64,000 nt of DNA from Bacteroidota bacterium (lineage in GTDB: Bacteria > Bacteroidota > Bacteroidia > AKYH767-A > OLB10): assembly GCA_016722525.1 (NCBI GenBank), contig JADKJB010000012.1, positions 118,051 through 182,050 on the forward strand. The letters run 5' to 3'. The notes below the pieces were generated by a model. That model was not told where the DNA came from. It saw only the letters and a list, made by a program, of their open reading frames with translations, and searched no databases. The translations under genes and the position numbers were made by a program. The stretch's first letter is position 1. Every line of letters begins with the position of its first letter. This document shows positions 9,598 through 16,783 of this stretch, in pieces.

Positions 9598-12111
9598 TTA
9601 GATGTTGAAATTTGATTTGTACATGAAGTAAATTACCACGCATACTGTAAGCATGATCAGTAGCCATTCGTGTGGTTCAGGCACTGCTCCTGAGGATTTA
9701 GTGGTTGCATTTTTCAAGCTATTCTTGCTATCCTGAATATCAAATCGATCGTAATCCTGTTTTGTTTCCAATACAATCAGGCTTGAAACAGGCGATACTA
9801 CATATGCTTTTTGAGCTTCTGCAACAGCTTCATCTGAAATTTGTCCGGCTTTGAAATAATTAGCACTTACTTTTTGCATGATGTGATTATAAGCGAAAAG
9901 CCTTAAGAGATGATCAGGCGCACCGCTGTTGTCGGTTGAATCCTTTTCTCTGATTTGAATGCCGGAATTGACTATCACAACGGTGGATTCATCTTCAATG
10001 GAATTGATAAATTTGTCTTCTTTGAGCAATTTTTCCAACTCATTCGCATTTCCCTGATCAAATGTGAATGTGCGTAGCTCCTTAAGGGTTTTTAGGTAAG
10101 GTGATAATTCCTGACCAAGATTAAAAAAATGGATTTCATGTTTATCTTTTAAATAGCTGGTCAGTTGGTTAGAAAAGTCACTTTTCGCCAGGTCACTTAA
10201 ATTTGGCGAAGCAGAGGTGCTTTTGGATATTATCAATAAATTTCCTGAATTCTTCATTTTGTGTAATGGAAACAGACTGTAGTTGAATTGTTGAAACCGG
10301 TCAAATAAATCATTTATGTTTTCATCATTGATTTTTATCATTTGTTCATTGAATGCATACACATTTTTATTTTTAATTTGTGGCCAGAGTATCATCAATT
10401 CGTCTTTTGTCCATGCTTTGTTCAAATCTAAATAGACATTCTGAGGTATGAACGATTTATATTCCCTGTTATATTTTTCAACTGAGTAATTACATCCATC
10501 GAATGAAAATCCTTTGTCAGACAGAATTGGTGCATTAAATGTTAATTCCCAATAGGGATCATATTTTTTGTTTGATTTAAAAATATTTGGTCCCGATTCA
10601 TCTAATTTGAATGATGATTCCATATTTACCGGTTTTGATGTAAATTCAACCTGGACAATTTCTGTGGTATTTGTGCAAGGAGGTCCATCAAAGTAAATAT
10701 TTTCGTAAATCAGTTTATCATTTGTTGATTTCAATGGAGCAGATACTCCAATTTTAAATCGTCTGTTTTCTTTTGGGGTACACGGGAAAACTCTAACAGA
10801 AACAGTATTGCCTTCCTGCCAATGAACTACAGAGGGATCACGTTGCTCAACACCCACGATAGTTTTGTAAGCAGAATCCGCTTTGCTTTTTGTTGTCATT
10901 ATACCTTTTTCTTCCTTGCCATCAATCCATAGCGATAAGGAAGTAACAACACCACCTTCAGGTAAATGAAAAGTAAAAATGGCTTCTTGTTCACTTCTCC
11001 AGGCGCTTCTGTAATTATTTCGAACGCTGATAATCTTTTCAGTATAAGCAAGTCGATATTCAGGAAAGATTTTTATATTACTAATAACATTGGAAATGTC
11101 AAGCATATCTCCCGACCATAATCTTTCCTGTGCTTCGTGCCTGGAGTCATAAATGGATTCCAGAATTTTTATTTTTTCTGCTTCACTTAATTCAGTTTTA
11201 CCAATAAAAAAGGTTGACATCATCACTAAAGGGTCATGTTTTCTGACAGCATCAAATGATTTTTGTGGCATCCCCCAAAACCAGTTTCCATTAGGATCAG
11301 GAGTGCTGTATATTAAATCTGTTTTAAGAATTTTTTCGGTGAATACATTTTTTTCGAGTCGTTGACTGAGATTTGCCCACACCGGAAGCGTTGTTTCACT
11401 TATTATACTCTCGTTTAATATGCTGTTAATTTGTTCTCTGGCTTTTTGCCATTGGTACATAAAGTATATGGAAATTATAAGGGGTACTGATAATCCAATA
11501 AAAAATGGAAGAATCACCTTTTTATTTTCAGTGGCTATTTTTGCCAACAGGAGACAAGTAAACAATACAAACAACAAGGGTGTAAAGACATGCAAGGATA
11601 TTCCGAAAAAGGGTGTTCCTAACATCCCAATTAAATACAGAGGAACCAGATAAATGGCATAATATATATACACTAAAATTCCTGCTCCCAGTACAACACT
11701 TAAAATGTATCGAATAAAGAAAGGAAAATACTTTCTAAAGACCAGTATTATAAGAGTTACACACTGTGTAGTTAGAAAAATGCAGACCCATTCTGTTGAT
11801 TGTTCGAAAACGGGAATCTCACGGTTCAGCGAAAAGGCACTGATAAGATATAATATCAAAAGTAAAATTACATATTCAAGATTGTTTTTGAATATTGCCC
11901 ACTTAAATTTTATAATTGAATTGATTAGCAAAAATAAGAGATATAAAGTTGCAAGAAAGTAATTTGTGAAAAAGAGTCCGAAATAGGAATCTTTATTAAA
12001 TTGAATGAAATTGAAATCCGGTAGCAGAAACAATGCAGTGGAGATGGCAATCAGAATTAATCCGACTAGTAATAATTTGTCACCTGAGATGATTTTTTTT
12101 AAAGTTTCCAT
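9598..12111 (-). CDS. XrtN-system VIT-domain membrane protein with PEP-CTERM-like tail
   Basis: The 837-residue protein has about seven TM helices in residues 1-225, then a VIT domain at roughly 340-460 (EAIFTFHLPEGGVVTSLSLW, GVEQRDPSVVHWQEGNTVSV, RVFPCTPKENRRFKI). A large extracytoplasmic region follows. The C-terminus reads SGAVPEPHEW and then a hydrophobic helix and KSNFNI: a PEP motif plus TM plus basic residue, i.e. an exosortase sorting signal. It sits 4 bp after a small membrane-protein gene and directly against the exosortase gene. It is therefore the likely dedicated, perhaps only, substrate of that exosortase. Its function after processing is unknown. Confidence 0.85.
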   Translation of the reverse strand: METLKKIISGDKLLLVGLILIAISTALFLLPDFNFIQFNKDSYFGLFFTNYFLATLYLLFLLINSIIKFKWAIFKNNLEYVILLLILYLISAFSLNREIPVFEQSTEWVCIFLTTQCVTLIILVFRKYFPFFIRYILSVVLGAGILVYIYYAIYLVPLYLIGMLGTPFFGISLHVFTPLLFVLFTCLLLAKIATENKKVILPFFIGLSVPLIISIYFMYQWQKAREQINSILNESIISETTLPVWANLSQRLEKNVFTEKILKTDLIYSTPDPNGNWFWGMPQKSFDAVRKHDPLVMMSTFFIGKTELSEAEKIKILESIYDSRHEAQERLWSGDMLDISNVISNIKIFPEYRLAYTEKIISVRNNYRSAWRSEQEAIFTFHLPEGGVVTSLSLWIDGKEEKGIMTTKSKADSAYKTIVGVEQRDPSVVHWQEGNTVSVRVFPCTPKENRRFKIGVSAPLKSTNDKLIYENIYFDGPPCTNTTEIVQVEFTSKPVNMESSFKLDESGPNIFKSNKKYDPYWELTFNAPILSDKGFSFDGCNYSVEKYNREYKSFIPQNVYLDLNKAWTKDELMILWPQIKNKNVYAFNEQMIKINDENINDLFDRFQQFNYSLFPLHKMKNSGNLLIISKSTSASPNLSDLAKSDFSNQLTSYLKDKHEIHFFNLGQELSPYLKTLKELRTFTFDQGNANELEKLLKEDKFINSIEDESTVVIVNSGIQIREKDSTDNSGAPDHLLRLFAYNHIMQKVSANYFKAGQISDEAVAEAQKAYVVSPVSSLIVLETKQDYDRFDIQDSKNSLKNATTKSSGAVPEPHEWLLIMLTVCVVIYFMYKSNFNI

Positions 12112-12115
12112 GATG

Positions 12116-12610
12116 CTATTTTTTTTTAATATGAGTTAATTGTTCGAGTTTTAAAATATTTCGATAACAGAGATAGAGTGGAATCAAACCGAAAACACCG
12201 AAGGAGCAATCAATAAGCTGCCAGAAGAATGGGATGTTTCTAATGGAACCGCAAATGAGCGCCAAAGGAATCACCATCATGCATGCAATCATTCCGAATT
12301 GTATAATCCAGATATTCCTTACAGGATCTTTCAATGGACCAATAAATGCAACGGCTATGACTATATGCGCAAAGGCAAGCCAGTCGGTGCCATAGGCCAT
12401 GAAAGGATAATTCTTGTTTGTTTCTTTAATGGCAGCATATACATACTTGACCCACTCATGCAGGTTTGCAGGTCCATTTTCGGTGATGCCTACTAAAAGT
12501 GAAAGCTCCGTTTCGATTGGGAATGCAGTTATTCCGCTGAGTACTAAGAGCACAATAAAAAATATTAACCATTTGCGAATACTTTTGCGGAGTGCTTGTT
12601 CAGTTTTCAT
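12116..12610 (-). CDS. Small four-TM membrane protein, first gene of the exosortase operon
   Basis: The 164-residue protein has four hydrophobic helices (WLIFFIVLLVLSGITAF, LAFAHIVIAVAFIGPL, FGMIACMMVIPLALICG, SFGVFGLIPLYLCY) with a soluble loop after the first. I do not recognise a named family. It starts 28 bp after a palindromic operator (12639-12660) that also precedes the winged-helix regulator operon, and it is followed after 4 bp by the VIT gene. It is thus the promoter-proximal gene of the exosortase operon. The start ATG is clear and the frame is intact. Confidence 0.78.
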   Translation of the reverse strand: MKTEQALRKSIRKWLIFFIVLLVLSGITAFPIETELSLLVGITENGPANLHEWVKYVYAAIKETNKNYPFMAYGTDWLAFAHIVIAVAFIGPLKDPVRNIWIIQFGMIACMMVIPLALICGSIRNIPFFWQLIDCSFGVFGLIPLYLCYRNILKLEQLTHIKKK

Positions 12611-12638
12611 TTTTAATATTATTTTTTCATTTTATTTG

Positions 12639-12660
12639 AAAGTACTTTGAAGAGCAAAGT
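12639..12660. promoter_or_regulatory. Shared palindromic operator, copy 1 (exosortase operon)
   Basis: AAAGTACTTT (12639-12648, a perfect palindrome) overlaps ACTTTG-AAGAG-CAAAGT (12644-12660, a 6+6 inverted repeat). The same composite, 19 of 22 bases identical, occurs at 13625-13646 upstream of the regulator operon. Two copies in front of two minus-strand operons suggest one regulator, most simply the winged-helix protein encoded at 12678-12977. Binding is inferred. Confidence 0.65.
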
Positions 12661-12677
12661 GCATATACAAAAAAAAA

Positions 12678-12977
12678 TTAAGTTCTGTTTTTCAGGAGAT
12701 TTTCCAGGGCATTGAGATGTTCCACAAATGCCTTTTTGCCTTTTTTGCTGACTGAGTAGGAGGTGTTAGGTTTCTTTCCAACAAATTGTTTTTGTACATC
12801 TACGTATTCCAGTTTTTCGAGCGCTGCAATATGACTGGCTAAATTGCCATCCGTAATGTTAAGCGTTTCCTTCAGGGTGTTGAAGTCCACTTTGACATTT
12901 ACCATTAAGACAGACATGATACCTAACCGTATCCTGCTCTCGAATGCTTTATTTAAATCATCAATCAGATTTTTCAT
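12678..12977 (-). CDS. Winged-helix DNA-binding regulator
   Basis: The 99-residue protein is a compact winged helix: SRIRLGIMSVLMV (helix 1), FNTLKETLNITDGNLASHIA (helix-turn-helix) and LEKLEYVDVQKQFVGKKPNT followed by SYSVSKKGKKAF (wing and C-terminal helix). This layout is typical of small MarR/ArsR-like regulators in Bacteroidota that are encoded with a membrane protein. Its ATG overlaps the TGA of the reconstructed membrane gene upstream (ATGA). It lies between two operons that each carry the same palindromic operator, so it probably controls both, itself included. Confidence 0.88.
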   Translation of the reverse strand: MKNLIDDLNKAFESRIRLGIMSVLMVNVKVDFNTLKETLNITDGNLASHIAALEKLEYVDVQKQFVGKKPNTSYSVSKKGKKAFVEHLNALENLLKNRT

Positions 12978-13611
12978 CGCTCGTATTTGTAATACATCAT
13001 AGTACCATAAATGATGTGCAACAATCCAAAACCAATAGCCCAGAACAAGAGTCCGTAACCAACGTAAATGGATGCAATGAGTCCGAGTATAATTTCACAT
13101 ACACCCAAATACCGGACATCATCTAAAGTGTATTTACTTGCATTGATGAGTGCGAGACCATAAAAATTAATGTTGCAGGTGCTACCAGAAATACCAAACT
13201 ATGAAATAAAAGTATCAAACAAAAAACACCACCGGCAATGAGCGGAATCATGATATTAATAAGCAATCGTTTTGAAGTGGCATCCCATATGGGTTGTCCT
13301 TTTTGTTTGGCTTTGCGGATGGTTAAGATGCTACCTGAAGCAACAGAAGCAATTAATACGAGTAATGCATCCACTAAAAAGAAAGTAAAAAATCCCGAAT
13401 CCGGATTTCCGTTTTCATCCCATGCATATTTATAGTATCCTGGAGTGCTGATGTTCATTTTCAGATACAGGAATGCTGCAGCTGCACCGGCAAGTGCAAA
13501 TGTCCCTGCAAAAACTCCTGAAAAGCCGCTTAATGAGATAAAACGGGAGGAGCGTTCCATCATAGACCGGATCTCCGTCAGGGTTTTTAAATGATCTGTT
13601 TGGTTGTCCAT
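12974..13611 (-). CDS. Membrane protein co-transcribed with the winged-helix regulator, one frameshift
   Basis: The frame starts at ATG 13611 (MDNQTDHLKTLTEIRSMMER); a GTG 30 bp upstream is less likely because it would overlap the operator. After a soluble N-terminus there are several TM helices (GVFAGTFALAGAAAAFLYL, LVDALLVLIASVASGS, LINIMIPLIAGGVFCLILL). The frame breaks near 13160, in ATTTTTATGG. With one more T it continues as YGLALINASKYTLDDVRYLG and ends as IIYGTMMYYKYER at a stop overlapping the regulator's start. The intact product would be about 212 residues. The function is unknown; this membrane-protein/wHTH pairing is common in the phylum. Confidence 0.8.
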
Positions 13612-13624
13612 GTTGTTGATTTTA

Positions 13625-13646
13625 AAAGTACTTTGAACCACAAAGT
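13625..13646. promoter_or_regulatory. Shared palindromic operator, copy 2 (regulator operon)
   Basis: AAAGTACTTT (13625-13634) overlaps ACTTTG-AACCA-CAAAGT (13630-13646). It matches the copy at 12639-12660 except in the 3-base spacer, and lies 13 bp upstream of the membrane-protein start at 13611. Its presence before the regulator's own operon fits autoregulation. Confidence 0.65.
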
Positions 13647-13871
13647 TACAAACAACTTTTACAGATTTTACATTTTATGAAAATAATTTTGAAATTTCAG
13701 GTAAGTATTTCAAAATGAGTCAAATAAAATGGTGCAGGATCATTAAAATTATCCCATATTGTAATCATTAAACCACCCATTTTGATTTTTAGCAGTCTTT
13801 TTCGTCAGCGCATGACGATTTTTGAGGTCGATTGTCAAAATAGGGTGGAATTTGATTAATTAGGATTTATA

Positions 13872-13936
13872 TGTCAAAAAATGAAATAATTTGACATAAA
13901 GTAAAACATTTAGTCAAAAAATACGTAAATTTGACA
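13872..13936. promoter_or_regulatory. Two 25-bp inverted repeats in the Fic promoter
   Basis: TGTCAAA-11 nt-TTTGACA (13872-13896) and AGTCAAA-11 nt-TTTGACA (13912-13936) have the same arm sequence and the same spacing, and are set 40 bp apart. The second ends 1 bp before the Fic ATG. Further single TGTCAAA boxes lie near 13830 and 13951. The symmetry indicates a dimeric DNA-binding protein. The C-terminal winged-helix part of the Fic protein is one candidate. The rest of the 13647-13871 gap shows nothing else I can name. Confidence 0.6.
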
Positions 13937-13937
13937 A

Positions 13938-15089
13938 ATGAATAAAAACATGTCAAACCGGCTCCCATACGATCGTAGTCAGCCCTACAATCATTTGCCT
14001 CTGTTGCCACCTCCAGATGAAAAAGTTTTGACCGTAGAAATACTAAAAGCATTAAACATTGCCAACAAATCTCTGGCTGAGTTAAAGGGTTTTGCAAAAA
14101 AGTTGCCGAATCAAGCTATGTTGGTAAACACAATTGCCTTACGGGAAGCAAAAGCAAGTACCGAAATCGAAAATATTTTTACAACTGACGATGAATTATA
14201 TCAGGCGCTTTCCGGAAATGAAGAGAATTTAAAAGGTAATGCTAAAGAAGTTTTATTTTACCGGCAGGCGTTATGGTCAGGTTATGCGAAATTGAAAAAG
14301 GACAAAAAATTTTCTTCCGAGCTTTTGATTTTGCTTTATCAGGAAATTAAACAGGTAAAAGATGGTATTCGTCCTGCTCAAACGGAAACAGTCATTAAGC
14401 GAAGAGGGAGTGGTCTTTTGGGTGGAGCTGTAGTGTACACTCCACCACGTGGCGAAAAAGTATTAAGAGAAAAATTAGAAAATCTTTTTGATTTTCTGAA
14501 TGATGATAAAAAATATTTGTACGATCCGCTCATAAAATTAGCAATATCACATTATCAGTTCGAAGCCATACATCCATTCCGGGATGGTAATGGTCGGGCT
14601 GGCAGGATTATGAATATTTTATTAATGATAAATAAGCAATTACTGGATGCTCCTATACTTTATCTTAGTGCATACATAATTAACAATAAAGATAAATATT
14701 ATGAATATCTTAATAAAGTAACAACCACAAAAAACTGGAGTGAGTGGATTTTGTACATTCTTGAAGCAGTTGATGAAACTTCCCGATATACTATAAATAA
14801 AATTGATGAGATTGATCATTTATTCCAAAGAACACTGGAGCTGATCAACACAAAGTTGCCTCATATCCGTAAAGAAGTTGTTGAAAAAATATTTGAACAA
14901 CCATATGTGAGTGCCAACAGTTTACTTGACAAAAACAATCCTTCTTTACAAACAGGTATCAAGAGTATTAATACCGCGAAAAAATATCTGGACCAACTAG
15001 TTGAATTAAAAATCATGATTCCCAAAAAAATCGGAAGTTCAAATGTTTATTTAAATATAGATTTGTTGAATTTGCTAAGTGAGGTTTAG
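13938..15089 (+). CDS. Fic-domain protein AMP-transferase with winged-helix C-terminus
   Basis: The 383-residue protein has an N-terminal Fic_N part, the inhibitory-helix motif STEIENIF ([S/T]xxxE[G/N], near residue 73), and the catalytic Fic motif HPFRDGNGRAGR near residue 215. The N-terminal inhibitory helix makes it a class II Fic enzyme, expected to transfer AMP from ATP to a hydroxyl of a target protein and to be self-inhibited. The C-terminus (VSANSLLDKNNPSLQTGIKS) looks like a winged-helix domain. It stands alone, preceded by two symmetrical repeats that may be its operator. The frame is intact. The target is unknown. Confidence 0.92.
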   Translation: MNKNMSNRLPYDRSQPYNHLPLLPPPDEKVLTVEILKALNIANKSLAELKGFAKKLPNQAMLVNTIALREAKASTEIENIFTTDDELYQALSGNEENLKGNAKEVLFYRQALWSGYAKLKKDKKFSSELLILLYQEIKQVKDGIRPAQTETVIKRRGSGLLGGAVVYTPPRGEKVLREKLENLFDFLNDDKKYLYDPLIKLAISHYQFEAIHPFRDGNGRAGRIMNILLMINKQLLDAPILYLSAYIINNKDKYYEYLNKVTTTKNWSEWILYILEAVDETSRYTINKIDEIDHLFQRTLELINTKLPHIRKEVVEKIFEQPYVSANSLLDKNNPSLQTGIKSINTAKKYLDQLVELKIMIPKKIGSSNVYLNIDLLNLLSEV

Positions 15090-15467
15090 GTAGGGAAAAT
15101 TTCGTCAGGTATCATCTTGTTAGGACTCGCGAATAAAATCATTCACAAAAAAGGGTAGTGACAAAGCGGAGTAGTTTTCTTAAAACTCTTTTTGCGTTAC
15201 AATATTGTAAAGTCACAGAACGAAGATTTCATTTTTTAGGAAAAAGTATTGGCGAATTCCCCGAGTAGTTTTCTTAGGGATTTGCAGTTTTATTTTAATC
15301 TGGTTGCATTCATTTTTTCTGATTATCTAACCAAAATTACGATACACTGACAATTGAATAATAATTAAATAATTTAAATATCGTTTGTATGGAAAAGCGA
15401 TTTAAATGCATCCATAGCTATATTTTGCAACTAAAATAAATACTCACACTCAAAAAATTTCGAAGCC
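15090..15467. other. Gene-free stretch between fic and tonB
   Basis: No ORF is convincing here. The only structure I see is a direct repeat of GAGTAGTTTTCTTA at 15169-15182 and 15263-15276. The last ~100 bp are AT-rich and probably hold the tonB promoter, but I cannot place a clear -7 box. Confidence 0.4.
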
Positions 15468-16190
15468 ATGAAACATTCAAATTGGAACAGTTGTATTGAT
15501 TTTGAAAGAAATGAATTTGTTTTTGAAAACCGTAACAAGCTCTTCGGGGCCTATGTGATACGTCGCGAATACTCACGAAATATGGTATTTGCATTTGTTA
15601 CCGCCTGTCTTTTCATGGGTAGTTTGCTTGCACCATTTTTAATCACATCCTTGAAAAGTAAACCTTCTCCTATTTCTGAAACTATCAGCGAAGTAATCAC
15701 CCTGCAAACATTCACTCCGCCACCTGTTGAAATTACCCCACCTGCAGTAATGCCAACATCACCACCTTCAGCAATCTCAAAGGAGCTTACTAACCCTGTT
15801 GTAGTTGCTGATAAAATTGCCACTCCAGATGTTCAAATGACATCAGGTGCTACTTCCACCACTGTGTTGCCAGCGAAAGGGGGCGAAATTACATCACCTA
15901 TTTCTTCCGGAACTTTAATGCCTGTTATTCCAGATATTATTTCTGAAAATAGTGTGAAAAAGTGGGCCGAAATTATGCCGAAATTTCAAGGAGGCGATGG
16001 GAATCTTATGACTTATCTTTCTTCACACATACGTTACCCATCAAAAGCATTATCCAATAATATTGCAGGAACTGTTTATGTCTCTTTTGTTGTGGATACT
16101 TCAGGATTGGTCAGAAACGTTCAATTGATCCGTGGTATTTCTCAGGATTGTGATCAGGAAGCAATGAAGGCAATGCCGAAATGGCAGTAA
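15468..16190 (+). CDS. TonB-family energy transducer, C-terminus frameshifted
   Basis: The N-terminus has the Bacteroidota TonB text ENRNKLFGAYVIRREYSRNM followed by one TM (FAFVTACLFMGSLLAPFLI), then a Pro/Thr-rich periplasmic linker and a TonB C-terminal domain (MPKFQGGDGNLMTYLSSHIR, YPSKALSNNIAGTVYVSFVV). It would carry proton-motive energy to TonB-dependent receptors such as that at 45.2 kb. The frame stops at MPKWQ, where homologues continue with about 20 residues. The next bases, shifted, read RRNKVSVEMDLP, which fits, so an indel near 16185 is likely. The true end is around 16.25 kb. Confidence 0.82.
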   Translation: MKHSNWNSCIDFERNEFVFENRNKLFGAYVIRREYSRNMVFAFVTACLFMGSLLAPFLITSLKSKPSPISETISEVITLQTFTPPPVEITPPAVMPTSPPSAISKELTNPVVVADKIATPDVQMTSGATSTTVLPAKGGEITSPISSGTLMPVIPDIISENSVKKWAEIMPKFQGGDGNLMTYLSSHIRYPSKALSNNIAGTVYVSFVVDTSGLVRNVQLIRGISQDCDQEAMKAMPKWQ

Positions 16191-16256
16191 GAAGAAATAA
16201 AGTCAGTGTTGAAATGGATCTGCCGGCGTTTAGTCACAAAATAAAAACAATTCAGT

Positions 16257-16587
16257 GTAAAATCCCAAGAGTTTCCTGCCGGGATTTTTCATCTATTAAA
16301 TTAAAAACAATTAAGAGAGCGTAAATCCCGGAGAGTTTCCTCCGGGATTTTTTCTGCATTAAATTTTAATTGGAAACATGGCGTGCCATGAAGCGTAAAA
16401 TCCCGGAGAGCTTTTCCTCCGGGATTTTTCTGTAGTTAAATTTTGATTGAAAACATGGCGTGCCATGAAGCGTAAAATCCCGGAGAGTTTTTCCTCCGGG
16501 ATTTTTCTGCAGTTAAATTTTGATTGAAAACATGGCGTGCCATGAAGCGTAAAATCCCGGAGAGTTTTTCCTCCGGGATTTTTCTGC
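16257..16587. repeat. Tandem array of five terminator-like hairpins
   Basis: The hairpin AAATCCCGGAG...CTCCGGGATTTTT recurs with left arms starting at 16323, 16398, 16475 and 16552 (spacing 75, 77, 77). A weaker first copy starts near 16259. Spacers between copies are nearly identical and contain a second palindrome, CATGGC-GT-GCCATG. Each hairpin ends in a T-run and looks like a factor-independent terminator on the plus strand, after tonB; the AAA before the left arm makes it usable from the minus strand too. It separates tonB from tRNA-Arg. There are no cas genes and the units are too uniform to be a CRISPR. Confidence 0.8.
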
Positions 16588-16591
16588 TTCA

Positions 16592-16666
16592 TGGTAGCCT
16601 CGACGGGAATCGAACCCATATCAAAAGTTTAGGAAACTTCTATTCTATCCATTGAACTACGAGGCC
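16592..16666 (-). tRNA. tRNA-Arg (anticodon CCT)
   Basis: Reading the minus strand, the acceptor arm GGCCTCG pairs with CGAGGCT (one G-U), and the CCA end is encoded. The T arm carries GGGTTCGATTCCC-like text, and the anticodon stem GAAGT/ACTTT encloses the loop TTCCTAA with anticodon CCT, which reads AGG (Arg). The length of 75 nt with CCA is normal. It follows metG on the same strand, separated by the GCC-repeat tract. Confidence 0.93.
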
Positions 16667-16692
16667 AGTTGAAATTTAAGCCGTATACCAGA

Positions 16693-16749
16693 AGCCGCCG
16701 CCGCCGCCGCCGCCCTGCCGCCGCCGCCGCCCTGCCGCCGCCGCCGCCT
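16693..16749. repeat. GCC/CCG trinucleotide tract
   Basis: About 57 bp consist almost only of GCC triplets, in three blocks separated by CTGCC or CCTGCC interruptions so that a roughly 18-bp higher period is visible. This is striking in an AT-rich genome. It lies between the metG stop and tRNA-Arg on the minus strand. I see no coding role. It may be a slipped-strand repeat or part of a strong GC-rich structure at the metG 3' end. Confidence 0.75.
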
Positions 16750-16783
16750 TTTTCAAAAGGTGTGCAAATTTAGGGATTTTTCC

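Noticed and set aside
16257..16587. Tandem array considered as a CRISPR
   Set aside because: Spacers are nearly identical to one another, repeats are hairpins with T-runs, and no cas gene is near.
16359..16619. Minus-strand ORF through the hairpin array
   Set aside because: The 86 residues merely repeat the same translated tandem unit and run into tRNA-Arg. It is a by-product of the repeat.
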